Below are positions 42,888-53,876 of a stretch of 64,000 nt of DNA, one piece after another (position 1 is the first letter of the stretch; each line of letters opens with the position of its first letter). The notes beneath the pieces are model-generated. The model searched no databases, was not told where the DNA came from, and was given only the letters and a program-made list of their open reading frames with translations. The position numbers and the translations under genes are program-made. The DNA comes from Schizochytrium sp. TIO01 (Eukaryota; Sar; Bigyra; Thraustochytrida; Thraustochytriidae). The stretch covers positions 208,501-272,500 of the forward strand of contig SMSO01000004.1 of NCBI GenBank assembly GCA_004764695.1, read 5' to 3'.

Positions 42888-44215
42888 CACCACTCCTCAA
42901 GAATTCCACGATGCCAGCTGTAGCCTGTCCTGTACACGAAGCGGACATAATATCCAAAGCCAGCCAATCAGAAGTCAATCGACCCACGCGACAAAGAGAG
43001 GATCAAACCAACTCATCCAAAGGCAACAAACAAACAAACAACTAAAGTGCTGATCGATCGAAAGAGCGCCTTCGATTCACAACGCTCAGAAATGAAATGT
43101 GAAAGCAATGGGTTCGCGAGCGAGGATCTTCCGAACCAAGGGGGTCCAAAGTTCCTCCTCTTTCGTGGAAGTAAGTAATCAAGGAAGGAAGAAAGTGCAC
43201 TTGTGGAAGACCTCCGTTCGCGCGGGTTATTCGACTGGTCTGATCAGAAGAACGGCCGTTCTCTCCGCGCACACGAATTGATTTCACAGGCGCAGGCTTT
43301 GGAGCTTCCTCGCGAGTTCTTCTCCCTCCTCGACTACTTTTGTGCCGAGGCATTCGATCGCTTTAAAGATCGGCTGATAAGTGGAGCCCTTCAAAGTCCT
43401 GCTCAGCTTTGGGCGCCTTTTTTTATTTATCTGGAAACCTTGGCCCCGAAACAACAAAATGCTTTGGCTGCTTCTTCTGTTTCCATTTCGGTTTTTTTAT
43501 TCATTTATTTATTTACATATTTATTTACATATTTATTTACGTACATTTTAATAAATCCTCTCTCTGTTTCTTTCTTCAAGTTTTAGTTTAGTTTTTGTTT
43601 TGTTGTTCTTAAAGTTGGTAACTAAGAAAGAGTCGGGAGCGGCTTTCTTTCTTCCGTTCGAGTTCTTTCAGTTTATTTATGTGCACTGCTGTTGATTGGA
43701 TAGTTCGTTTATCATTTACTAAAAGACCAAGCTCTTCGCTTCAACCCGCTCCGTTCGACGTGTTTCTGAGGCCCGCGTGATCCTGGCGACGGCCTGTACG
43801 CAGGTCCCTCTCCGCCTTCATCAAAGCCCCAAAAGCAGACATCCTGAAAACCAAAATGGCCATAATAACTAACTCCCACTCTTCAACTTTACTCAGTCCA
43901 GTTAAAACAAAACCAAAACAAATTAATGTTAAATCTTTAAGTCTTAAAACTATGCTTTTTAAAGAGAAAATCGCAAAAGGCCTCCAGGCGTCGTAGGAGT
44001 CGCTAAGGCGTCCGCTAGGCCCGCGCGGGAGGAGGCTTCCTTCCCTGCAGAGCAGCTTCGTCCCTCTGCGGGCGCTGGCAGAAGCGCCGGAGAACTGCAA
44101 GACAACTCTGCTATGCCTCGGTTTTGGGCGGTTCTCGCCGCTGTTGACGCCTCCCGCGCAGGCCTGGAGGCGCCTTCGAGGGCGATTCTTCGCGCCGCTT
44201 GAAGAAGACAAGCAA
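42888..44215. other. Mosaic stretch with GC-rich islands and an inverted repeat
   Basis: GC-richer blocks at about 43080-43440 and 43730-44200 are separated by an ATTT-rich tract (43502-43560). Short nested inverted repeats (43980-43990 with 44162-44172; 44019-44036 with 44149-44164) could fold the second block. Overlapping ORFs on both strands (for example 43203-43586 plus and 43741-44268 minus) have no recognisable domain. Confidence 0.5.
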
Positions 44216-44284
44216 CGCAAAGCAAAGCAAAGCAAAGGAAACAGACAATTAAATAAACAAATAAACAAATAAACAAATAAACAG
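44216..44284. repeat. GCAAA and AAATAAAC repeats
   Basis: GCAAA pentanucleotides (44216-44237) are followed by AAATAAAC octamers (44250-44284). Confidence 0.9.
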
Positions 44285-44330
44285 CGGCGTTCACAATTGG
44301 TATTAGTTTTAAATTAATTTGTAAATTATT

Positions 44331-44374
44331 AAATGAATGAATGAGTGAATGAATGAGTGAGTGAATGAATGAAC
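44331..44374. repeat. AATG/AGTG microsatellite
   Basis: GAAT and GAGT tetranucleotides in one phase, the same family as the 40.2 kb and 42.5 kb arrays. Confidence 0.95.
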
Positions 44375-45629
44375 AAAAATGAGAGGGCAGTTAAAACTTC
44401 GATCGCACGTGCTGTCAGTCAGGCATTCAATCCGCCTCTCGCCAATTGGTTTCTCTTCGTTCGCCTGAATCTCAAGACCGTTCACCTCCGCCGCCGTCCC
44501 CAGTTTATGAGCAGCACAGACTGCGCTCTGACCGGTTCGTAGAAGGCCGTCGAATCGCGGTGGCTTCGTTCCCTCCCATTCCGGGTCTCTCTGGTTTGGT
44601 TTCAACTTATTCAAGGCTCATACCTTCCGCTCACTCACTCACTCAGTCAGACAGCGACTCTTTTTTGTTTGTTTTCGCACAAGTTGGCCAAACTCGAAGG
44701 CCGTCGATCCTTGATTCGCTTGAGCCCCTTCGTGTGTGACAAAGCTGCCGCAAACAAGGACCGTGAAGCTCTCAGACCACGTGCGTGCGGTATAATGCGT
44801 ATTATTACAAATCCATACATACACACATCGAAGCATAAACGTGAATCTATGAATGTATGTATGTATGTATGTAAAACTCACAATTGACAGCGCTGCGTGT
44901 GACAAGGTTTCGCTCTGCTTGTCTTTCTGAAAGATTCACGTGCTAACGCCAGGTCGCAGAACCTGTGGGAACTCCATATCAGTTATATTGAATCGAGATT
45001 TCGCATTACTTCTTTTTAATTTAAACTATATGTTTATTATTATTTTTTTATTTTTTTATTTTTTTTTAATATATATATATATATATGGATGACAATTGCA
45101 AAAACAAGTTTTATTTGCATTCGCCCTGAAAAGTTTTGTTTACAATTACAAAAATGAATCACTCACGCTGCAAAGGGCAATGGGCAGCAGAAGCGATGAT
45201 ACCGGCTGGCGTGAGGGAATAACGCAGAGGTTTTGAGGCGGCGGGATACGGAGCAGGCCTTGCTGTCGCCCAAGTCGCCGCAGCCTCTCAGGCACCAGCA
45301 CCGCATGTTTTGCGCAGGTTTCCACAGCTATATAGAGACGACTCTTGCGCCTGCCGTATTGCAACGCCTCTCAACGTCACGCGGCTCGCCGTCCATCTGG
45401 TGCAAACGACACACCCTCTCTCAATTTATCCATAATTGAAACGAAGAAACTCTGAAGCAAGAATACAATGTTTTAAATGTTTTGATTTTTTTAATATTTT
45501 AAAATAAAAAGAAACGTTTCCATTTAATTGAGAAAACATATACATGTACATATGACAATAAAGTGAAGAATGAATGAAAGAATTGATCGACAGTAAAATT
45601 GCCGAAACTGAAGAGAATAATAATAATAA

Positions 45630-45660
<31 letters not shown>

Positions 45661-46428
45661 AAGAACCAACGAAGGAATCGATACACGAGTCGAAGAAAGC
45701 GGAGCACAGCGAGACCCAAAAGATAGTCGCCGCCGTGCAGCGGAGGGAGGGAGAGGGCCCCGTCCTGGGCGAGCTCCAGTCCCCTGGCAGCCTGCGGGAA
45801 GACATGCCGGGCTGGTTGTTTGTCCGTTTGTTTTGTCGGGTTGGCTGTCTGGCAGAGGCAGATGAGGGATGGAAGCATGTCATGCATGGAGATGGGAACG
45901 GACTCTGGGGCTTACGAGGGAGAAGAACCAGGATGAACTGCGAAGAGCTCCGGCAGAGGCTCGAAGGAACTGCCGGGAGAGGCGGCGTGCCGCTGCGCTT
46001 GAGGTAGCTCGAGGAATCTGGCTGTGTTATACATACGCACACCCGCGGAGGAGGAGAGCAGTGAACGCCGGCCCGCTGGTGTCACCGGGAGGCGGACGAG
46101 CTCCAGAAACGGCCAGTTCCTGGGCGATATCTTGACGCAGAGATCGCGGCGGCAGTCGCGGCCACGGCGACGGTGGGCTTCGAGCACGACGGACCTCGAA
46201 GACCTCCACCTCTGCGCCAGGTCAGCCACCGCTGGCGATGCTCTTGGGCTGTGCAACGAAGAGACCTCGGAAAGCGCTGACCTGGAGACAAAGCTTGTCC
46301 ACAACAGCAGAAGACGGCAGAAATTGTCAAAGGCTCGGCATGCACGTACTCGGAGCGGTGATCGAGCTGTCAAGAGCACGAGCACGAGCACGATCGAGAT
46401 CTTGATCTCTGTGATGAACCGCTGATGA
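44375..46428. other. Mosaic stretch with several short microsatellites
   Basis: Includes a GTAT run (44851-44873), a TA run (45069-45086) and an ATA/AAG run (45615-45665). GC-rich blocks at about 45160-45420 and 45700-46420 have long frames open on both strands, typical of GC-rich DNA with few stops. No domain recognised. Confidence 0.5.
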
Positions 46429-46467
46429 CAATCAATCAATCGATCACTCGATCAATCAATCAATCAG
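46429..46467. repeat. CAAT/GATC tetranucleotide array
   Basis: AATC units with GATC and ACTC variants, like the 39.9 kb array. Confidence 0.95.
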
Positions 46468-46476
46468 CAAACGCGT

Positions 46477-46719
46477 GTGCTCCAGGTTTCCAGAACTGCT
46501 TTGGATAGAGCCGCTCCATGGCAGCACATGAAAGAACCATGCCGAGCTGTGCAGGTCCTTGAATATTGGTGCGCGTGGGTTCTGTTCTACTCTCCCAAGG
46601 TTGAGGAGCCTCTCCAAGCTCTTCGAAGTGGGGGCATCAAGCGCATTCTTCGGCTGCTGATGGAAGAGGATCTGACTTTGTTGCCGTTCCTGAGCCATCG
46701 TAAGATCGTAAGATCGTAA
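46477..46719 (+). pseudogene. Possible isolated coding fragment, armadillo-like
   Basis: An 80-codon frame directly after the CAAT array. It has protein-like features: a Trp/Tyr-rich core (EYWCAWVLFYSP), then SGGIKRILRLLMEED, resembling one armadillo repeat (two helices, a G-G turn, then L-x-x-L-L). Its flanks are non-coding and its first codon is not ATG. It may be a relic of a transposed or decayed gene, or chance. Confidence 0.25.
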
Positions 46720-49700
46720 ATAGCCAACGAGGAGGAAGACTGCTTCGTTTGCTTTTTTTGAAATTAAAAAATAAGTTTGTACCTACCTCTAGAGAAGTTT
46801 GTTATTTTAAAAATTGTTTGGTTTACCAAAACACTGAAATGGAAAATTTCCCGACCCGTAAATATGGTGATAATCGCGATGAAGGAATCTAAGCTTCTCC
46901 AATAGCCGACTAGTGCTCTGAGTAGTGGGGGTAGCAGCACAACTAAGCAGTATCAATCAATCAATCCCTTGTTTTGCTTCCTTCACAAAAACAAGAATGA
47001 ATTTGGGAGAAGAGCGCGCGAAGTCTCTGTGACGTGGCAAACACAACCGTTCGCTATGTCACCAATAGAGACGGTGTATAGCAGTTTTCTGTTTTCTTTT
47101 CTTCAGTTGGTTTGTTATAATTATTATAGTTTTTTTAGTTTTTATTTTTTTTTTCTTTCAAATAACTAAAAAGAACTTGAAGATGTCTACAGAGTCTCTC
47201 AACTGACAAAGAGGGAGAGAGAGAACATATTGAAATATCTGGGCTCAACCCAATTCGTTGTCTAAAAGTTAATCACTAAGAAGAATATGAACAAACGCGT
47301 CTCCTGGCATGATTGAAGCTGACGTTTACAGGCGAACACGACCATCTGTCCGCACTATTGAACTCAATATACGAACCTTCAAACGTATGGCTCGGCAGGA
47401 TATTTGAGCTGATGAAATAAACTTGTTTCGTCTCATCCTCCAAGGGTAAAGAGCGGGTCACTCATCACAGAGTGCCAACTTGATTCTCTTCACCTTTTTA
47501 GTTTTATTTTACGAACAATGAAAACTATATCGAAAACTATATGCTTTGGTAAAGGGAAGTTGGTGAACCGCGGATTATTTTTTAAAGAAAGCTCGAGTTC
47601 ACAATAGCAGGCAGACAAATCGTCATTCTTGCTTGAAATGACACCTTCTCGATCACAAGCCACAATCTTATCGAAATCAACGACCGCCTTGACAAACTCT
47701 CCCACTGGCCCATCAAACCAAACAATCGAGAACGAGACTGCTCTTTAACCCCCCTTTCAACATGGTTAGAGAATATTTCCAACTTGTTTTTGTTATAAAT
47801 AGGTTCTTGTAAAGCAGGTATATCCCTTCACTGCTTTTTTGGGTCAGAGAACGGGCGCTGATCCAATAAGACCCGCGAGTCTGATCGCCTTGGTCGAGAC
47901 ACAACTATGGTGTCCCAGATTCTTGAGCATCTTCCAAAAAAGAGAACGGGAGACTATTGTGAAGAAACAAAGTTTACTTTGAAGGTAGGCCTAAAATGAA
48001 AAACTTGCCTCAGCTTCGGCCCACGAGACAGAACTATGGCGCAGTATTTGTCTCAGCGAGAAAATGAAAGTAAATTAAAATAGATATGATCATGCGGCGC
48101 GCTGGATAAGAGACTTAAGGGTCAAAAGTTAATTAGCAGCTTGAAGTGGGCGTAGGATATTAACTTGTTTTTCAGAACGAGAAACACCCGGAGCAGTTTG
48201 GAGAACCTCAAGCACGGTGACCAGGGAGTGAGTATCTTTTGGAATACGAAATGAGAGCTGAGTGCTTTCAGTTACTATCTTGGTAGGTCCTATCATAATA
48301 GAGGATCTTTCATTTTCTTTTGTTTTCTTTAAAATAAAAAAGAAGGAAAACTTAGGAACAAATATACTATGGGGCTCTTTCCCACTTTCGTTTAACGTTT
48401 CTATTATCACTTACGTTATCGAGAGACTTCAGCAAGGGTTATATACATTGTTTACTTTCGTAGATCGTGATCTTATCATCTATCAACGGTACGAGGACCC
48501 GTCCTGAATCTCTTGGCTCTAAAACGGAAGGGGGTGGTTGAGTTGGTGTATATTTTGAAGCGTTTGGAACACTGAAGCAACCAAAAACTTAAATTTAAGC
48601 AACTTTAGCGATCAAAACCAATGAATGGCTCTTTGCAGTCTTTCAAAATATTATAAAGGTATAAGTTAATAGATTGATAAAGTGCACGCTCCGTCGCATA
48701 TAAGAGAACGACTTCTTGTCAGTTTTGACGAACTGATACAACACCGTGAGAACTGAAGTGTTAAAAACACTCACGCAAAGCTTCTCAACGAGGGTTTTAA
48801 TGTTATAAGCTTTTTAATGATTATTCATTGTGGACCGTCAGTGTAAGCAGTTGTGAGGTTGGGAGATTTCCAGTTTAAATTAAAAAATTATTTCCTTGTC
48901 AGAATTCTCACAGCAAAAGCAGGATCTTTGGTATAGAATAGTATAAAGCGGCTACAGTTGACGCTTCTTAGATGCTTATGCAAGCCGTACGTTGAAATAG
49001 TAAAAGTATTCCTTATAACTGTGCGGCAGTAGTATCTTATGCCTAAATCGCGCTGAGAACTCTAAGCTCCATCGATGCTGAAATCGAGTGTCAGAGACTG
49101 GTGGAATGGGGTTGACGTGTCTCACTCTGGTCAATTTACTCTCTGGGCCTCACTACCTAGAACAGGTATGCCAGGAACTCAATATAATCGAAGTTCGACG
49201 AAGGTGTGTAGTGAAAGAGTATTTGAGCGTTTTATTTGAAATAAACAAAAACAAAAGTGCTGCTGTGGGACAAATGGACAATTGTAAAAAACACTAATAT
49301 TGCAAAAAGAGCATTGCCTTTCAGTCAATGATGAACAAAGTAAATAGACGGGTCCCAAGCTTTTAGTCTGCAATGTTTTAAGCAGGCTTAGTCGTCCTCA
49401 AAAGGTTTACCTGTGGGAACAGATATATAAAACTTAAACGGGTCATTGCCAACATTATATTTACAGAGTCTGTGAACAAGGTAAAGACTTCTATATCGTG
49501 TATCAAAACCTCCCAATGTAACATTACCAAACGCTGATGTGGAATCCGACCAGAAAGGCGAGGTAGATGCATATGCTTAAGAGAAGATCAGAACTACCTT
49601 AGTTTTAAAGCTGCAAAGTAAGATTGATTTTAAATAGTATATCAAAGATTCATACAAAATCACTGCACTTCGCTTTTATGAGTAGGTGAGTATCAGTAAA

Positions 49701-50467
49701 CATTGCTTGAGAATTCGTTAACCAATTGCTCTTCAGTCTTACACCTACAATACCACAAAAAGTCCATTCTATCATCTTCAACGACCTCTCTTGAGGTCAG
49801 ATGATCTCATCAACCTCAAAAGCACAACCACCCACTCTATTTCCTCAAAAGATCATCGCCATCTTCTCTTGAACCTTCATTCGCTTCGATGCCCTTATTC
49901 GTCAGTCAACGTCGCAGTTCCACGCGAAAAACCCAACCCAATGAGCTATACTACATGATCCTAATTTTTATCCTAGCCAACATATAACCAGCCTATTCAC
50001 AAATACACCTTGTTTTTAATATTAGATATCAGGCATATTTCGTTCAATTCAGAGAGGCGGTATTCCTAATAAAGACCGGGTGAATTGCGGTGCGCTCGGA
50101 GCCGCACAAAGCGTTCAAAAGCGTCCTTTTCGCGAATGAGCGAAGTTATTATTATTGTGAGCAACCCTGAAAAACAGAGAGTATGGTGTACCTATTATCT
50201 ACGAGAAAGGAGGGCACTTGTCGGAGACTGTCTTCGAAAGTAGAGTATGAAGGATAGTCTATAGTGTGTGGAGTGCTATAAGTCATTGTAAGAGGAGAAT
50301 GGTCTATTGTAGCAAATGGGTGATTGAGATTTGGTGATTTACTGAAATGAGTGAATGAATGTTGATTCAAACAAGGTCATTGAGGCTGCTGCTTTGTGAG
50401 CAGTCGTTCAATTAGCGCGGATCTCGGTCGCGGTACGCTCGGTTAGCGTGCGCTAGATCGATCAACG
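46720..50467. other. AT-rich gene-free stretch
   Basis: About 3.7 kb with only short unrelated ORFs. A short CAAT run lies at 46952-46966. The last few hundred bases must hold the TyrRS promoter and 5' leader; an AATG-type motif recurs near 50347. Confidence 0.5.
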
Positions 50468-52690
50468 ATGTCTTCGGAGGAGGTTCGCGACGGCATGGAG
50501 GCCCTCAAGGTCTCCGATGGCGCCAAGCTGGAGGTGACTCTTGACACGACGTCCAAAAAGTCTGATGCGCCTGAGAAGGCCCCTGCTGCTGCTCCGAAGG
50601 CAGCGGCGGCAGCTTCAGAGGCTGCTCCTGCTGTGGACCCAGAAGAAGTTAAGCGTAGGTTTGAGCTCGTGAAGTCTATCGGTGAGGAGTGCATCACTGA
50701 AGAGGATCTCATGCAGCTCTTGTCCAAGAAGGCCAGTTTCCGCATGTACGATGGCTTCGAACCCTCGGGACGCATGCACATTGCTCAAGGTATCTTCAAA
50801 GCTCTCAACGTGAACAAATGTACGACCTCTGGAGGTACTTTCGTATTCTGGGTCGCCGATTGGTTTGCTCTGATGAACGATAAAATGGGCGGTGATCTTG
50901 ACAAGATCAAGGTTGTTGGCCAGTACTTTATCGAGGTCTGGAAGGGTGCTGGCATGGATCTCACGAATGTGGAGTTCCACTGGGCTTCTGACGACATTAT
51001 CAACAACGCTAAGCAGTACTGGGACCAGATGTTGGATATCGCCAAAAGGTTTACGCTTGCTCGCATCAAGAAGTGCTGTCAGATTATGGGTCGCCTCGAG
51101 AACAACCTCACAGCGGCACAGATCATGTACCCTTTGATGCAGTGTGCCGATATCTTTTTCCTCAAGGCTGATATTTGCCAGCTGGGAATGGATCAGCGTA
51201 AGGTCAATATGCTTGCTCGTGAGTACTGCGACTCCATTGGTCGCAAGCTCAAGCCGGTGATCCTTTCGCACCACATGATCTACGGTCTTGCCCAGGGCCA
51301 GGTCAAGATGAGCAAATCCAACCCTGACAGTGCAATCTTTATGGAGGACTCTGTTGAGGAGGTCGAACGCAAACTTTCAATCGCGTACTGCCCGAAGGAA
51401 CCCGAAGAGGATGGCATTCTCAAAAACCCCTGCCTTGACTACGTTGAGAACATCGTCATGAGCCAGCCCGGAGCAACCTTCACCGTATCTGGAACCACAT
51501 ACAACACCTTCGAGGAGGTCAAGGAGGCATTCTTGAACGGTTCTCTCGCAGAGGCCGACATGAAGAAGGGCATTGCTGACTGTGTCAACGAGCTCATGCA
51601 GCCTGTGCGGGACCACTTTGCTAACAACGAGGATGCGAAGCAGGTCCTTGAGCTTGTTCGAGAGTACAAGCGCGAGACTGCTAAGCCTCCCACCAGGCTT
51701 AAGCGCAACGCCAAGGTTGCCGCTCCCGGAGAAATTGTAGCCGTCTTTGCACCGATCCCCCCTTCCTCAACCCCAACAATGTCTCTTGGTGACGTCCTGA
51801 GCACCAGGGCTTCGTTGAAGGCAGCTCGTGGTGATTCTAGCCGTGTTGTGCTTTATATTCCTGACCTTGATGCCATCGCATGCGGAGCTTTTGCTGGAGA
51901 CAAGAAGCTCAAGGCCACCGAGTGCATTGCTGCCTATTACGAGGTGTTTCAGGCCGCTCTTGAATCAGTTGGAGCCCTCGAAGGCGTCGAAGTTTTGCGC
52001 CAAAGCGAGGTCATGCTTCTGGACCCGAGTGAGTACTGGGTCAGTGTCATCAACGTTGGACGCCACTTCCAACTCCAGGAGGTTGTCGACGCCGTGAACC
52101 CTGAAGAGTCTCAGGCTGGACCAGTGCTGGCGGCGCTCATGCACGTCGGAAGCATGCTTACCCTGGCACCCAAGGCTGTATACGAGAGCAGTGCACAGCG
52201 TTCGCGACTCCATGAACTGTCCGCACGCTACATTGAGTCTTGTGCTAACCAGGAGGATGCCTTTGCGGCTCCCGAAATTAAGGCTGTCAAGGAGGTCTCT
52301 TCTGTGACCTCGGCGCTCGATGCTGCTACACTCACTCAGATTGAGGTGCTCGATGACTTTCAGCCGGCCATCAAGAAGAAGCTGAAGCAGGCATTCTGCG
52401 AGCCGCAGAACATTGAGTACAACCCGCCGCTTGTACTGCTCCAGGATCTGACACTCGAGCAGGGCAAATCCGTAGATGTAGTTGTTCAGGGAGGTGAGCA
52501 GAAGACATTTACATCCTCTGAAGACCTCGCTGCTGCATTCCAGGCAGGCGATGTTCACCCTGCTGACCTCAAGGCTGCTGTTACCAAGGCCACCGAAGCC
52601 ACCTACAAGACCTTGACGGCTGGTCTCAAGTCCGCTGACAAGGCCAAGAAGCTCGTGCAGAACTACATCAAGCGTACCTCCAAAAAGTAA
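50468..52690 (+). CDS. Tyrosyl-tRNA synthetase, double-length (pseudo-dimeric)
   Basis: 740 residues from ATG 50468. An Ala/Pro-rich N-terminal extension (1-56) precedes a complete class I TyrRS of the eukaryotic/archaeal type. It has the HIGH-like HIAQG (104-108), tyrosine-pocket segments MYDGFEPSG and QCADIFFL, and KMSKS at 280-284. A second TyrRS-like half follows (about 415-735). It aligns in layout (AVFAPI start; VGRHFQLQEVVDAV; ALMHVGSM; CEPQNIEYNPPL against YCPKEPEEDGILKNPCLDYV; a final LVQNYIKRTSKK against LVREYKRETAKP) but lacks HIGH and KMSKS. This resembles the tandem TyrRS known from trypanosomatids, where one protein mimics the dimer and only one site is catalytic. It charges tRNA-Tyr in the cytosol. 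The gene is GC-rich with codons like Reptin. Confidence 0.92.
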   Translation: MSSEEVRDGMEALKVSDGAKLEVTLDTTSKKSDAPEKAPAAAPKAAAAASEAAPAVDPEEVKRRFELVKSIGEECITEEDLMQLLSKKASFRMYDGFEPSGRMHIAQGIFKALNVNKCTTSGGTFVFWVADWFALMNDKMGGDLDKIKVVGQYFIEVWKGAGMDLTNVEFHWASDDIINNAKQYWDQMLDIAKRFTLARIKKCCQIMGRLENNLTAAQIMYPLMQCADIFFLKADICQLGMDQRKVNMLAREYCDSIGRKLKPVILSHHMIYGLAQGQVKMSKSNPDSAIFMEDSVEEVERKLSIAYCPKEPEEDGILKNPCLDYVENIVMSQPGATFTVSGTTYNTFEEVKEAFLNGSLAEADMKKGIADCVNELMQPVRDHFANNEDAKQVLELVREYKRETAKPPTRLKRNAKVAAPGEIVAVFAPIPPSSTPTMSLGDVLSTRASLKAARGDSSRVVLYIPDLDAIACGAFAGDKKLKATECIAAYYEVFQAALESVGALEGVEVLRQSEVMLLDPSEYWVSVINVGRHFQLQEVVDAVNPEESQAGPVLAALMHVGSMLTLAPKAVYESSAQRSRLHELSARYIESCANQEDAFAAPEIKAVKEVSSVTSALDAATLTQIEVLDDFQPAIKKKLKQAFCEPQNIEYNPPLVLLQDLTLEQGKSVDVVVQGGEQKTFTSSEDLAAAFQAGDVHPADLKAAVTKATEATYKTLTAGLKSADKAKKLVQNYIKRTSKK

Positions 52691-53222
52691 ATTGCTCTTT
52701 CTTTCTCTCTCTATCGCTCTTTGAATGAACTGGATCTGTGAACTCAATTTCCTCTCGTACGAAAACTCAAACCAAAGAATAATAATCTATGATAAAACCA
52801 AAATTCAACCCTTTATTTTCTTAATTTCTAAACCAGCCCCTTTTCAAATTCCTCTAAAGCAGCTTGCGAATCTATCCATCTCAATGAATAAAACCATTAT
52901 GTTCTTCAACCGGTTGCAGCTTTCTGCACATTTATAACCTATATTTTATTTATTTGGATGATCAATTCTTAATTTTGTGCAGCAAAGGTATGTATGACTT
53001 TTGAGAATCTGGTAGTTCTGTGATTTGGCAAGCACGCGAAATGGGAATGACTTGAGCTTATTACAGGATGTCTTGCCGTTAGGTCTTTCGACCAACAATT
53101 TTCACTCAACAACAACAACAAAAAGGCCAGCAGCCTGTAGATACTGTTTCCAGAAAATTTATAAATTGAATGGAATAATCAACGTATTAATAATACAATT
53201 TGGCTTGCGGAGGGATATGATA
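52691..53222. other. Intergenic between convergent genes
   Basis: AT-rich. AATAAA near 52886 is a possible poly(A) signal for the TyrRS gene. No gene seen. Confidence 0.55.
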
Positions 53223-53876
53223 TTAAACACTTTCGTACTTGGAAAGCCGATTTTCAAGTATCCGAACATAGTCTTCAAGCTCCCCATTACGAACACGAAG
53301 CTCTGCAATCTCCCGGATCATTTTCTCCACAGCTGGAGAAACTCCAAGCTTGGGTGAGCTTATTGGTGATATATTGTGGTCGTGAAATTGTGGAATATGC
53401 GACTCCGAAGCCATATAGAGAGGGGGAGGTTGTTCCTGACGATACGGAGTTGTCCGCGAATAATATTGCGAGGCTTGTTGCTGATGCGGCATGCCATCAT
53501 AGCTTGAGAACCCTGCAGGTTGAGAATAAGACTGTGACAAAGACCTTGAAGGAAAGCCAATCGATGGATCACCCCCAAAATTTGCTACTGTAATACTTGA
53601 TCTCGTACTCTGTCCTGCAAAACGATGAGCTGCAGACGGCTCATAAAAATCTGGCTGCGATCCGCCAAAGTTTGCTGCTGTTATTTGTGATTTTGTTGCG
53701 TTTCCTGCGTACATATTATGGCCACTGCCCATGACATTATACCCACCAGCAGAAACGAGAGGGTTCTCTTGCAGGCGTTGCTGCTGTTGCATCATTTGCA
53801 TAGGCGATTGTTGCGGGCCCGCTTGCCACGAGGTCGGGTACGTAGGTGGCCCATACCCTCCACGGTTATACGCCAT
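53223..53876 (-). CDS. Gln/Pro/Tyr-rich protein with C-terminal coiled coil
   Basis: 217 residues from ATG 53876 (MAYNRGGYG); the frame upstream begins at TTG. The N-terminal two thirds are low complexity: Gly/Tyr/Pro, a Met/Gln run, and two copies of a short repeat (KSQITAANFGG and RSSITVANFGG, about 40 residues apart). The last 45 residues form a clear coiled coil (VEKMIREIAELRVRNGELEDYVRILENRLSKYE). I do not recognise the family. The composition suggests a condensate-forming or scaffold protein with a dimerisation helix; this is inference only. Codon phase bias and the coiled coil argue that the ORF is real. Confidence 0.6.
   Translation of the reverse strand: MAYNRGGYGPPTYPTSWQAGPQQSPMQMMQQQQRLQENPLVSAGGYNVMGSGHNMYAGNATKSQITAANFGGSQPDFYEPSAAHRFAGQSTRSSITVANFGGDPSIGFPSRSLSQSYSQPAGFSSYDGMPHQQQASQYYSRTTPYRQEQPPPLYMASESHIPQFHDHNISPISSPKLGVSPAVEKMIREIAELRVRNGELEDYVRILENRLSKYESV

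Noticed and set aside
43741-44268. 175-codon minus-strand ORF in a GC-rich island
   Set aside because: Overlapping frames are open on both strands and it begins inside simple repeat sequence.
45912-46439. 175-codon minus-strand ORF
   Set aside because: Arg/Ser-rich content from GC-rich DNA with equally open frames opposite; no domain.
38540-50467. tRNA, rRNA or transposase genes in the repeat desert
   Set aside because: No cloverleaf-type arms, rRNA blocks or transposase/reverse transcriptase motifs seen by eye; a covariance-model scan would be decisive.
50615-51274. 219-codon minus-strand ORF in the TyrRS gene
   Set aside because: Same reason: codon-bias shadow.
51965-52747. 260-codon minus-strand ORF in the TyrRS gene
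   Set aside because: Antisense to the real gene; no recognisable family.
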